Source of the DNA: Metopolophium dirhodum
Lineage: Eukaryota; Arthropoda; Insecta; Hemiptera; Aphididae
Assembly (NCBI RefSeq): GCF_019925205.1
Contig: NC_083566.1
Coordinates: 11,656,001-11,720,000 of the forward strand
Length of the DNA stretch: 64,000 bases
Direction of reading: 5' to 3'
Shown here: positions 11,199-24,700 of the stretch, in pieces
Position numbering within the stretch: the first letter of the stretch is position 1
How the letters are laid out: every line of letters starts with the position of its first letter
The notes under the pieces: model-generated
Database searches by the model: none
What the model was told of the DNA's origin: nothing
What the model saw: only the letters and a program-made list of their open reading frames with translations
Made by a program: the position numbers and the translations under genes

Positions 11199-12190
11199 TT
11201 AGGTTCTGGCGGAGCGACGAATGTATTGATTTTACAATGATTTTTTGTGTCGGTCTTCACGGTTAGGGGCAGTAAAACTGATTCGATTTTCTTCAACAGT
11301 ATCTTGTTTAATGGGAATGTGAATCTAGTTGGTGCATTCGGGAGATCTTAAATTCTCAACAGTTTTCAAAAGCACCGGGAAAAACAACATAAAAATTAAG
11401 GAAAAACAGGAATTTTTACGCAAAATTGATTTTAGTTTTTGGTGTAACTTTAAATCAAATTAACGTATATACATGAAATTTTCCACTGGTTGTTTATATT
11501 TGCATTTTCTATACACGATAAAATTTAAAAAAATATTTTGATTTGTATTGAACTGTTAAGGAACATTTTCATTTTCCAATCTTGTTAGTCTTTTTCTATG
11601 AATGTCAATAAAACATTATTTGTAGGGTAAAAAGGCTTGAAAATTTAATACAAGGCTCCTAATAAATTGTTACAATGCAATTTGAAAAATATTAAAAATC
11701 CTTGGTCACAATTTTTTTTTATAAGTATTTAAAGTTCAAATCATGACAAAATACGGTAAAATCACGAAAATTAGCGTATTATTTTGAGTTGAGAATTCAT
11801 AAAAATTTTTCTTTTTGAATCTAAGATTTGAGTTTTTCCATCTTTATCAAAAATAAAATGTCTTCTAGCAAATTAAATTAAATTTTTATGAGCATTTGAA
11901 GTTCATATTTTTACAATATTGGATATTTATTCGATTTCTCATGTAGCGACTTTGTTATTTTGTTGTTATTTAAAAACGAAGAACTGTAAATACATGAAAA
12001 TTTTACTCAATTTTTATATTTTCATTTTCTGTACACCATACTATTTCGAAAATATTTTGACTCTTTTTGAGCTGTTTACGGATATTGTCAGTTTACAATT
12101 TTTTTAGTTTTTTTTTCTATAAATATCAATAAAATTGTATTTCTTGAGTAAAAAAGCGTGAACATTTAATGCAAGGCTTCTAATATGCAT
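11199..12190 (-). repeat. High-copy non-coding repeat family, copy B
   Basis: Opens with a ttctggcggagcgacgaatg module, which is the reverse of the family end seen at 49590-49616, and continues with the same body (ataccatactatttcgaaaa and similar blocks). Confidence 0.62.
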
Positions 12191-12423
12191 ATTCATATTA
12201 GCCACCCATGATAGCAACATCGAATTTTTATCGACTATAATATTATGCCACAATGTATTTAGATACATTTATTTCGAAGGCCTTCTCATTTTCATAATAA
12301 TACATAGATACCTATCAGCATAATAATATAGATTAAAGTGAATTATGTTATAGGACTATAGGTAATTATTTATATTATGATTAATGAGAAGGTTACCTGT
12401 GTATGTAACCTATAACTCTAGTC

Positions 12424-12690
12424 CAGTGTTTCTAAACCTTTTTTACTGTGGCGACCCCCTTTTTGAATTTTAATTTTTTAGCGACCCCCCTACATATTTT
12501 TTTTATATACACGCATAGCATATAGATTTTTATTAATAATCAATAGTAAAAGTACTGTACATTGTACACAACATAAAATACATATAATATAATATTTATT
12601 TTTAATTAATAAAACGAATTAAACGTTAATTTTAATTCATACGCGACCCTAAATAATATAAGTTGGCGACTCCCAGGTTGAGAAACACTG
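12424..12690. mobile_element. hAT-type miniature element with perfect 8-bp target duplication
   Basis: Ends are CAGTGTTTCTAAACC and GGTTGAGAAACACTG. The flanks are CTCTAGTC at 12416-12423 and again at 12691-12698. The internal tggcgaccccc blocks near each end are inverted. Length is 267 bp, with no transposase. Confidence 0.92.
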
Positions 12691-12744
12691 CTCTAGTCGA
12701 CATAAATATAACACTCCCATAATTAATTTAACCCAAATTGCGCC

Positions 12745-13370
12745 TATGCAGCAGAGCGACATCCACCTACCCACTTTTTTTGTTTTTGAATTACAGCAAA
12801 ATAAGAAAAACGCTACATGAGAAACCGAGTGAGAAACCTATCCAATGTTTTAAAAATTTGAACTTCAAATGCTCATAACAGTTTATTTTGACTTTCCGGT
12901 AGACTTTTTTTTTGATAAAGGTAGACAAACTTATTAGGAATCATGTATTAAATTTACATAATCTAAAAAATTTTTATTGATTATAGATCTGTTATACATC
13001 TATTATTTACTTAAATCGTATTAAAGGAAACTCATTGTGAGTCAATATCCAATGTTGAACAAATATGACAAACGCTCATAACATCTTTATTTGATTTTCT
13101 GGTAGATAAACTTATGAGAAATTTGTATTACATTTTCAAATCTTGGATTTAAAAAGAACATTTTTTATGAATTTCTAACTAAAAATAATTTGTACATTTT
13201 CGTGAATTTGACGTATTTTGACAAAATTTGAACTTTAAATGCTTACCTATGAAAAAACTGTGACTAAGGATTTTTAATATTTTTCAAACGTCATTGTAAT
13301 AACAATATATTAAGAGCCTTGTATTAAATTGTCAAGCTTTTTTTGCCAACAAATAAAATTTTATTGACAC
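12745..13370 (+). repeat. High-copy non-coding repeat family, copy C
   Basis: It carries the terminal module gcagagcgacatccacctac at the left and family body sequence (tttgataaaggtagacaaac) to the right. Confidence 0.58.
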
Positions 13371-13721
13371 TGTCTTACAGAAAAAAGTACCCTAGATGGC
13401 AGGTGATTTTACAATTGAGGAATATTATCGATTTAAATTTTCCAAGGCAGCAAATATCTCCGCGACTCCGCCGGTTCTATACTTACTATATATATGGTTG
13501 CCGGTTCGTATTCCGAAAAGGAACCATTAATCCTGGGAGAAAAATTCAGGCCGGGAAAATGTATTACCCAGGTCAGAAAATTCAATCATTTAAAACTTTG
13601 TTAACACTAAATTTGTTATTATTTTATCATTTTTATTAGTTGACAATGTAAAATAATGCGTTTATTAATCATGTATTTTAAATAATAACAAATAACTATC
13701 ACCACTGTTTATATTGTAGTG

Positions 13722-13831
13722 TTCTCATACAAATCGATGTGCCACACCATTTTTTTTTTTAGTCAGCGATTCGAGCGTGAAAAACGCGTGACAAGCGCAA
13801 AAATGATGTGACACCTCGATTTGTATGAGAA
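13722..13831. mobile_element. Short foldback element
   Basis: Left end TTCTCATACAAATCGATGTG and right end in inverse with two differences (TTCTCATACAAATCGAGGTG). It is 110 bp long and no target duplication could be assigned. Confidence 0.6.
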
Positions 13832-14269
13832 TTTTGCAAAAAAATACAACTTGACTATTTGTTTTTACATTTAAGATAATGTTCTAAAAATAATATGTAT
13901 AAACCCAGATTTTGAAGATAGAAACAACATTTCAAAAAAATCTGCATTGGGCCATCACATTGATTACGCATATATACTAATTACCTCATCCATTTCAGAA
14001 ACACCCTGTAGAAGTTAAAATATGCAATTGAATACTGAATAATATTTGATATTTTTCAAACGTATCTTTCTAACAATATTTAAAGTAAAATGAAAATTTG
14101 GGCTATAATCTGACCGGAAAAATGTTTTCATTATTCAGATCAAAATTCGACTTATCATTACATCAATAGAGGCGTTTTCGGTAATATAATACACCGTATC
14201 GAAGCCTTTATAAATAGATGTCGGGCAGTTGATTAGTGAAAAAGTACCTATTATAATATTAAGGTATCT

Positions 14270-14650
14270 ACCTTCTTCTTCTATGGATTTTTACAGGCCT
14301 TTTAGGCCCATTGGCCATTGCCGCAACAACAAGTCATATCCCCTTTATCTTCTGCCGTTTCCTATGCGTTCCTTTCTTTCAATAACTTTAGGTCTTCCTT
14401 TATTCTCTCTATCCATCTTTGTCTAGGCCGTCCACTGGATTTCTTTGTAATTGGTATCCACGTGGTTATTTCACCAAGTAGTCCTATTGATTCCCATACA
14501 TGGCTTGCTCAACTTATTCGCGCACTTTTCAAGGTTTCAACAATGTTGGGTTCGTTATATAATTCTTCCAGATTATTATTACTTCGTATTTCGTAATCTC
14601 CTTTATTGTTTCTTTTAGGGCCGAATATTGGAAAAACCAACACCGACACG
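14270..14650 (-). pseudogene. Decayed LINE (non-LTR) reverse-transcriptase C-terminus
   Basis: Minus-strand frames read RNNKGDYEIRSNNNLEELYNEP and then, after a stop, ASHVWESIGLL and SGRPRQRWIERIKEDLKLL. The GRPR.RW...I.EDL pattern is the usual end of insect endonuclease/reverse-transcriptase ORFs. Stops and frame shifts show it is dead. About 380 bp survives; no 5' part is present. Confidence 0.72.
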
Positions 14651-14856
14651 GCGACACCCTTATCTATGCCATATCCGCATTTGTCGTCACAAGTGCACAA
14701 CTTGAAAATATTATGGTGAACAGTCACGTTTAGCTTAGTTAGTTTAAAAATTAGAGTGAATCAACCAATTACGAAACTTAATGGTAGAAACATTATCTGA
14801 ATTCGTATGTAGGTTTTTTTACTGTAAACATAAACATGTTTTTTGTGGGTACTTAA

Positions 14857-14992
14857 GGCTCTGTCAAACAGAACGCATTTAAGTGGTAAATGGCTCGTCG
14901 GTGTGGTGCTTTCACGTGCGTGAATAACGTGACGTTGTAACAAATTACAACATCACGCCACGCCAAAATAACGCTTTCTGTTTGACAGAGGC
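14857..14992. mobile_element. Short foldback element with CTCTGTCAAACAG ends
   Basis: Left GGCTCTGTCAAACAGAACGC and right end in near-exact inverse (CTTTCTGTTTGACAGAGGC). It is 136 bp and GC-richer than its surroundings. The flanks cttaag and ctttag are similar, but no duplication is certain. Confidence 0.7.
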
Positions 14993-15019
14993 TTTAGTAT
15001 CTATAAAGTATATTATTAT

Positions 15020-15325
15020 ATTTTGTACACACAATGACATTTTCAAATTCAGTTTTTTCGGCAAAATAAAAATTCAACCTACAGTATTACTTATAGTAAA
15101 ATAATTTACTTTAATAGCAATCATATATCATAAAATATATACTTAGTAAAATATGCTAAGACAATATTATTTATAAACTATGAATATAGGCTGACATAAC
15201 CGTCTTCGTTATTTGTATTTTCAATGATTTGATGTCATTGAATTTAAATTTAACATATACATTATAGTGATCCACACAACACTTATGTACATCAGAGCGG
15301 TACCCACTTGCCCATCTTTTTAGTA
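15020..15325 (-). repeat. High-copy non-coding repeat family, terminal fragment D
   Basis: Holds the aggctgacataaccgtcttc block and ends with cagagcggtacccacttgcc, a diverged family terminus. Confidence 0.55.
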
Positions 15326-15705
15326 TGGTTTTAAACATGTATACACAGATATAATACTACATTTAAGCTAAACACATTTAATAAAATAAAACTGAGTCTT
15401 AAATTAAACATTTTACATTTTTAAAGTTGGAAAAAATAAAAATGAAGCCTTCACTATTCACAATTATAGAAATATTTTAGTAAAAATCATTATAATATTA
15501 AGTTACAAATTGACAGTTAAAAGTCAAAGTTGTAACATTTACAAGGAATTAAATTTGATTATTAAAATCTATTTTATTTTTAAAATTGAATAATAATTTT
15601 ATAAATTGACAAAATCATTAGTACAATTATTTATAAGAATTGTAAATATAAATATAGGAAAAACATGACAACAAATATTATTCAGTACACAATAAGTATT
15701 CTTAA

Positions 15706-18700
15706 TCAATATTTGTGTTTGTGCTTTCGTGTTGTATGTGACAATGGTGTTGGAGGTGTCCGTACATGATGCCGATGAGGTGATCGTGAATGCGATCTTT
15801 TGTGTCGATAGTTATGCCTTTCATCACGTTCACGGTCCCTTCTTCTGGATAATGAACGAGGAGAATCAATTGGTGATATTCTTGTTTTTTTATTATTGCG
15901 TTGTGGTGAATTTGGTCTTTTTCTTGAAGGAGGACTTAAACTATCACTTCTGGAATAATACAAGGTATACTTTAAGTATACAAAATAGAACAAAAAATTC
16001 ATTAAAAAATGTACCTTATGCTATGAGATGACCATTTACTATACGCGGGACTATTTGAAGGACTTCTAGATCGTTTCTTTTTTTTACCATCACGATAGTC
16101 CTCATCAGGACTTAATCTTTTATTGATTTTGTCTTTATCTTTTTTTTCTTTTTCTAATTTCAACTCCTTTTCCTAAAAAAAAAAATAATATACCATTCCA
16201 TCATCCTAACTACATTAAAATCATATATATATTGGGATTTATTCCATTCAACATTTTTAAAGTAAAATATGATATAAACAGTATATTTTTTTGAGTTTTT
16301 GCAAAAATACATCACAATTCTCAAGCAAAATAATTGTGGCAGATTTTACCACGTAGCTTTAGTACAGCGTTTCATGCGGGTCAAACAGTACACTGCCTAA
16401 AATAAGCACATACTATTGTATGACTTAATTACCACAAATATAAATTAGTAGTAGAAGTAAATTATAAAAATATATTAACTAAAACGGTTAATCAATTATT
16501 GAATTATCCTATCAGACCAGAAAACATCCACTTATATTAATATTCTATTAAAATAAAAAAAACTACCAGAAATTGATAAACTTACCGGAGACTTTTGTAC
16601 TTTTTTAAGTAGCTTACGTCTATAGTGTTCCACTTGTTGATATATATTCCATCCACCTTTTAATGCTCTTTTGCCAGATTCTAATTCATCTTGATATTGC
16701 ATAACTTTTACTTCTACTTCCCTTAATTTAGCTCTTCGATCATCAGCATTTTCTCTAAAAGTAAAATATAAATAATACATACAATTCTTTTATATTTATA
16801 AGGCATTTTAAAGGGGTTAAGATTTGACGAGCACCAAAAAGTTAAAAACCAAAATATATATACGATAATATTTGGACTAAATGTTTCCACATTTTTCATA
16901 GATACAACCTTTTTTGAAAAATATGAGATTTTTGGCAACCCACATTATTAAAGTTGAGCTGATTTTTTTTTGCTTGCTTTTCAATCAGGTATCAAGTTGG
17001 GTTAAATTAAATTAAATAGTCCATGTTTTAGTATACAAGACAGTTAATTGTATATTATTTATAAATACATACAGCTCAGTGGTGTATTAAGGAATTTGTC
17101 ATGGGGAGGATCCAGATAATTTTCAGAAAAATGAGCTACGCGAGGCAAAGCCCCCCACACCACCAAATTACTTTTTATTAAATAAATATACCAAATTTAT
17201 AAGACTATATAAAATTTAAGAGTTTTTAATTATTAAATAATAATATGTACAAAACAAATTTCAAAAAAGCGGATGAGTGGAAGTCGCTCTGCTGTACAGT
17301 AGGTTACAAGTGGATCAATGTAAAATGGATTGTATTAAACTTGAATTCAATGAAAGAATATATAATTGTATAAGAAAAACGATTCTGAGCGGAGACGATT
17401 TGTCAGTCTTGATATTTTATATTGTTATTATTTATTATAGCCTGTAGGTTGAATTAATATTGAAATTTTTATAATTTTTAATTCGTTTCTATGGTGATAA
17501 ACAAAGCGTTAGAAATTAAAATTCCATTTATAGAGGTTTTTCGTAATTTGTCGATTGTTTTTCCCGTTTTTCCCCAAAATAACAATTGAGAAAATCAAAA
17601 AATAACCTCCTTAAAGTACCATCATGATCCAATTTTCAGAAAGATAAGGTACTATATATTTAAATCAAAGCACTTCTTCTGGTAGACATTTTGTATACAG
17701 GATAAAAAAAAACAACAAATAACACCATTGTAAAACCACTAGCTTCATCACTCCGCTCAGAATCTAATATAGTTATAATATAACATAACTTTTCAACCTT
17801 TTTAAGGTTGAAAAAGATCTCTCTCTCTGGGGTGGCTGAAGATACTGGAAATGTACAAAACTACAAAATATTTGATTTAAAAAATGAAATAGGTAGTTTT
17901 CAACCATTTTCAGTACCAAACTGAAAAAAAAAAATCACTATATTAACTGAAAATGTTCATAACTGAAGCTTCAAAATTTTTTTACAAAACCCTTCGTATC
18001 GTATGATAAAATTTGTTTTTTTTTTTTATGTAAAAACAGAACATTTAACATGTACGAGACACAAGTCAAGGAGGGGAGGTACTGGTACAGCTGTATGTTA
18101 GTAAAAAAATTACTAATTTTAATAAGAAGGTGGGCTAATTTTTGATAATTTGTATTACTTTATTATAAAAGTATAATATACACCACACATAAAAATATAT
18201 GTGACTTCTTACTGTTATGATTATTGTAACTATATTAATTTGTTTTTAAAAAAATGTTATAAGTGTTTGTAATCCACCAAAAATATAATGGACCTATGTT
18301 TTATAAGTGTATAGTGTGCAGTTTATGAACCTCTGATCACAATAATCTATAATAGGTACTAGAGATTTAGTATACCTTGTTTCATTAAAGTCATCATCTG
18401 GCGAATCTTGATCGACGGACTCACTATTATAACTTTTATTTTCCCTTTCTAACATCTCCCATTTGCTAGTAGTCATTGCTTGTTCTTCAGCTTCATGAGG
18501 GTCTACAGTTTCCCATCTAGATGGAACAAATGCAGCGGCTTTGATATTTTTTCCTACTGCCTCTCCCGTAAATGGCACACCTCCAATATCATCATCTAAT
18601 ACTATAAAAAATTGATATTTTTATATGTTTATGTTGTAAAAAATATTTTGTAATTAACCAAATATAATAATAAAAAACTTAATAGTTGCTATGTTAAATA

Positions 18701-21700
18701 TATATATTAGAAATATACAATCTGTGCCCTAGGACACAATAAGAATATATGCCACAAGAATAATAACATGAATAACATTTAACAAATGTGAGGGAAGAAG
18801 CCATACAGTATCGGCCTGGACACTAAAGGGCCCAGGCAGGATTTTTTTTAGGGGCCCAACCCAACCTACCTAATGTAGTTATAATATTATATGCATGATT
18901 TCAAGTAATAACATAATTTCATACTTAATATATTTAAACTAAATTCAAATATTTATTTAATTTAAAATGATAAAAAAGCAGGTGAGTGGATTGCGCTCTG
19001 CTGTACAGTAGGTTGGCAGGTAAGTGGATCACTATATTATGGATGGTATTAAATTTGAATTCAATGATATAATATTATTGTAAACTTAAAACAATTCTGA
19101 GTGGAGACGGTTTGTCAGTGTTGATATTTTAAAATTTATATTTATAATGTTGTTACTTATTTTTAGTACGGTAGCCAGTAAGTTGAATTAATATTATATA
19201 ATGAATAATATTAAAATTATAACAAAATAACTAAAATTGTTATTCTTGGTTATCCAATAAGTAATTTTGTCCAAATTTGAACATAAAGTAACGAAAAAAA
19301 CTGTGTTTTTATATTTTATATCACCTACTTACCCACCTTTTTATATTCTGAGTTTAACGATGAATGTATTGATTTTACAATGATGTGTGATTTTTTTTTT
19401 GTGTGTCTGTACACAATAAGTAGTTGAAATAATGCTTCGATTTTCAACTTCAGTATTTTGTTCGATTAGAAAGTGAATATTGTTGGTGCATTAAGTAGGT
19501 CAAAATTTGAAATTCCCAGTAATTTACAAAAACGCCAAGAAAAATTAAGGACAAAACAGGAATTTTTACGCAAAATCGATTTTTAACTTTGGTTTTTGAT
19601 GTAACTTTAAAACAAATGACAGTAATTTTCACTGGTAGTTTATATTTTGCATTTTATATACACGATAAAATTTTCAAAATATTTTGATTTGTTTTGAACT
19701 GTTTAGGAACACTTTCAGTTTACAATTTTATTAGTATTTTTTCTATGAATGTCAATAAATACTTGAAAATGTAATACAAGATTGCTACTATATTGTTACA
19801 AGAATATTTGAAAAATATTAAAAATCCTTAGTCACAGTTTTTAATTATATGCATTTTAAGTTCAAATCTTGACAAAATACGGAAAAATCCCGAAAATGAG
19901 CAAATTATTTTGAGTTGAGAATTCGTAAAATTTTTTCTTTTTAAATCTAAGATTTGAAAATGTAATACAAGATTCCTCATAAGTTTGTCGTCTACCTTTA
20001 TCAAAAAAAAAAAATATCTACAAGCTAATCAAATTAAATTTTTATGAGCGTTTGAAATTCATATTTTTACAATATTGGAAATTAACTCGATTTCTCATGT
20101 AGCATTGTTGTTATTTTATTGTTATTCAAAAACAAATAACTGTAGATACATGACAATTTTACTGATGTTTATATTAGCATTTTCTATACACCATAAAATT
20201 ATGAAAATATTTTGACTCGATTCGGGCTGTTTACGAACATTATTTGTTTTAAATTTATTAATTTTTTTTTCCATAACTATCAATAAAATTTTATTTTTTG
20301 GGTAAAAAAGCGTTAAAATTTGATGCAAGGCTCCTAATATAATATTACAATAGCAGTTGAAAAATATTAAAATACATAGGCATAATTTTTTTTATAAGCA
20401 TTTAAAGTTCAAATTTTATCAAAATTTAATAATTTCTTTGTAGTTAAAAATTTATAAAATGTTCAACTTTTATAGTTAAGGATTTAAAATTTAAAACAAG
20501 GTTCCACGTAAATAGGTAAATATATAAATTATTTTATTCACAATAATATCATCAAATTTACTTGGTAATATCATAGGCTGACTGACCGTTTTCAGAATCG
20601 TTTTTCTTATACAATGATATTATATCATTGAATTCAAATTTAACACCATCCATTACAGTAAGCCACATGCAACATACTGAACAGCAGAGCGACATCCACT
20701 TACCCACTTTTTTTTTTTTAGTTAGACCCTTGCATTTTTTTTACAAAAATTAAATTTCCTTATCGTTTTGTTTATTTAAAATTTGATTATTTAATGCTGT
20801 AAATTGTAATCATCATTGACCAAGTTTGAATAAAGTTAAGTGACTTCTTAGATACAGAAAATATATCTAAAATGAGTGAAGCCATAAAAATAGTTTCAAT
20901 ATTTGACCATTTATCAAATAAAATGTTAGCGGTGCTCATAAACTTGGTGGAGTTGTTAAATGTTCCTTGTATAATCTCAAATAGAAGGATTGAAACAAAT
21001 TTATTGGCCAATTTATTATAAAGTACTTAATGGTATTATTTTTGAAAATTGAAAATGTGTGACTAGTAAATTATAGTAGTACGGGTCAACTCGCGTGTCG
21101 TGTGGGAATACTATATAGTAACCTATTTTTTTCCAAGCTGCGGATATTTCTGTTATGGTACTATCGTATGCTTGTAAAAATACATGGATTCTTTGTTGGT
21201 CTGTAGGCTATCTGTTACTAATAATTTATCGATTTTAATTAATTTGCATTTTCGTGCTCATAATATTTTGTATTGTCAAATTATTTATTGAGGTTTAATG
21301 TATTTTGGTTAGGGGCCCGGGCAGCGATCGCTGCCTAGCTACCTTGACCAGGCGATACTAATAGCATCATCTTTGTCATGTTAAATATAGTACAACAAAC
21401 CTGCATATTATTTATAACTTTATGTCTATTGTATTACAGCTATATATATTTTAAATCTAATAGACAACTTACATGGTGTACCATCAATGTCTGTATCCCC
21501 CGGAGGTGTGTCATCATATGCGTGTTTTAACAATGTAGCACCGTCTAAAGGTATACCATCTAAATCCTCATTATCTAGATTTTCAGGATCAGATAAAGGT
21601 GCTCCATCTATATTTTCAGACTCGTCAATAGATTTTGAATTTGTATTATATTGCAATTCTTCACGAGAATTGATTAGTTCTTGAGGTATCTAGAAATTTA

Positions 21701-24700
21701 AAATAATAATATTTTATGGTCACAACCAACGTATATAAAGACTTACATCATTTATTGAAAGTCCAAGAAAAGTATTTTGGCATCTAAATAAGAATTCTTT
21801 TGGATAAATATCCCAGTCTTCCCAAGCACGAAAAATCTGCATTATACGATGTTTAAAACCATCGGCTTGACTTTGAGAATCTAAACTCTTATAAGTTTTA
21901 AGGGCTTCTTCCATTATGGGAATCAACCTTGTTTCAAATCTATTGTAAAAGTAATGCAATTTAAATACTTTGAAAAATAAACAATTAAAAAAAAAAAAAA
22001 CTATACCCTCTTCTAAATTGTGTTGCATTTATAACCTTTAAACTACAATTATGTAGAACATCTGATATCAAATAAAGCCGTGCAATCTAAATTGAGAAGG
22101 AAATTAATTTAAATATACTTGATATAACATAAGTAGTACAATATGATAAAATAACTTAATAATTCAATATTTTTACTTTTTTATGTAATGCAGTTGTAGC
22201 ATTAGATAATGATTCTTGAATGCAATCACATATTTCTTCTACAGCATCACTATGTTCTACACAAAATACCATGACTTCAGCTACTTTTAATCGCTCGGGT
22301 GTCATATTTCTAATGAGATCTTCAAAGCGCTCCCTTTGAGATATGCTTAGAGTTCCCTTAGTTCTCGTTACCAAATCTTCTTCAGGAACAAGTTCTTCCG
22401 GCATGCCAACAGTATATGGATTCATTGGTGGTGGTCTCCAAATTGATCCATTCTTAAACATGCGAAATTCATCAATGCGCCAATCTTTAGTAGAATCACC
22501 TTGTAACATAGAAAATAGCTTCCATCTGTAGTATATATGAGTTGGTGAACAATTGTCAAACAAAAATCTGATAACGATAAAACCAAGTAGTATTAAGTAG
22601 TATTATTATAACGTATAAAATTATATTCATAATGTAAAGAATCTAAATAAAATACTCACTGAAACATTGGGTTATTCAACTCTTTATTCATTATCATAGC
22701 TTCAAATAATGGTCCTTCCCGTATTACAAATTCAATCATGTGATGAATGAGCATCAGCAAATTTCTAAAAAAAAATTTTTAAGTATTAATAAAATAAATA
22801 ATTGTTTAGTTTATGTATTTTTTTCTTTTATAGTTTTTCACTTTGCTTCAGCAGGCTGACATTGATAACATAAGGACCATCTTCTGATAATTTGTAAATC
22901 TTTCTTATACCTTAAGATTATTAATTAATTTATATCAGAGTAATGAAAATGTTACCTTTCTGTGGGTATAACCACTTTAATGATAGTCTGCGGTAAAATC
23001 TGTCACAAAAAAGCAAACTGGTTTAAAACAAAGTTGTTGATTTATCATTTAGGTAAATTAAAATACATGTTTTATTTATAAATTTTGTATATATTGATTA
23101 TTATCAACTTTCAATAATTGTACATCTTAATCACAATATCTCAATCCGACAACATTACATATAATTAATTTTTGGCTGCCAGCTGCAATGCTGCATATTT
23201 AGATAGTATTTAAGAAAGTCGGATTGAGTAAATTACATAATAAAAATAACAAAATCTTTTAAAAAAGTAAAATACCTTTTCAACTGGTTGGCCTCTATCA
23301 AAATATCCTCCATCTTGTCGTGCACGCCCATGATTCTACAATAAAAATCATCAAGTTGTGCAAAAATACTTTTTAATTTTTAGTATTTAATTTTAATTAT
23401 TACTTTATTATATATATACAAATTGATTCACCAAGCATGCTTACCCAATGTTTTTTTTTAAATAACAGTTATTCCAAATATGGTTTTTGAAAATTTTAAA
23501 TATACTTAGGCTATATTTTAAAACATTCATTTCATAACATTTTTTGTACAACTTAAGGTGTGTCCTATGGTGATACAAACTTTTGTCTTGTATATGAGAA
23601 CCCGTCTTCTTTTTTCTATAAGTTATTTATTTTTATTAAATATACAAAATTTTCTTCTGAAAATGTTGACTTATCAAAATCAAAACTCAAACAAATAGTT
23701 TTTTAGTTATTTACTTTGGGTCGTAATTTAATTCGTAAATGGTCCAAGTATAATTAATTCTAGATCCAATATTAAATCTATTTTTATAATATGTAAAACC
23801 ACTTTTAAGGACTATTATCCTTAGTTATTTTAATAACTGAGAAACTATACTCATTTGAATTTTAAATTAGGTACATTAACATTTTCAAAAATATTATTTC
23901 CTAAATAATCTTCAATAAAAAAGCGGTCTTCTCATTTGAAAAATAGAAATGTGTATCGTCAGGACACACCTTAAGTATTAAAAATATTTAGAATTTGAAA
24001 ATTAGAATTAATTAATTATTAAAGAAAAAATGGGAACGAGCATACTTGGAGATTCACCCAGTATAAGGATATTTTTTCAAAAAAAATTTATCAATACTTA
24101 ATAAATAATAAGTACCTGATGCAAAAAAAAAATAAAAGTTTTTAGTTTAAAAAGCAGTTTTGTTTTTTGTATCCAGTGCTATAAATTATTTTTTTTTAAA
24201 TTTTGAAACAAATATTCATCTAGTTTTTAGTTCACTTAGTACATATATTTAACTTGCAAAACGGTAATTTTACCTTTTTTTCTTTTGGAGGCAAAATCGG
24301 CTGAGCATTGAAAGGTAACCCAGAAAGAGGAGGAGGCAATGTTATAGCTAATAAAGCAGGTGGAATAAAAATTGGATGAGGTGGTATGGGTACACTTTTA
24401 CCCCAACCCATTTTCATCTCATATGACATAACATCTTTCCCTAAAAATTGTAAAATGTTGTAATTTATCATTTATGTTTAATAGTTAAAAATAACCACAT
24501 ACCATTTAAATTCTTTAATGCTCTTTCCCCATCTTTACGACTCATATAAGCTACAAAGCCACAGTTACGCCCTCTTGCCTTTTCTTCATCAGACCTAGGC
24601 CACATTATTTTAATACTTGCCAAAGGACCATATTTTCCAAAAACTTCCATTAACTGAGCTTCAGTAATCTATAAATAATAAATATACAATAATAACATTT

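Larger units (their letters stand above)
10599..15705. other. Gap between the CIB first exon and the U2SURP 3' end
   Basis: No exon is supported. Contents are two high-copy repeat pieces, a hAT miniature element with intact target duplication, two short foldback elements, a decayed LINE tail and one more repeat copy. The 60-100 aa frames here lie in repeats. A TTTATT at 15573 could be the U2SURP poly(A) signal on the minus strand. Confidence 0.55.

Noticed and set aside
15729..16031. 100-aa plus-strand frame
   Set aside because: It lies antisense to the last two U2SURP exons, whose RS-rich frame and splice phases are well supported.
17083..17160. Another hAT element starting CAGTGGTGTATTAAGG
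   Set aside because: Only a left end is visible; no inverted right end or duplication was found before 17263.
20787..21011. Possible hAT transposase piece on the minus strand
   Set aside because: Resemblance to ZMYM-type transposase frames was too weak to call; only mentioned within the composite insertion.
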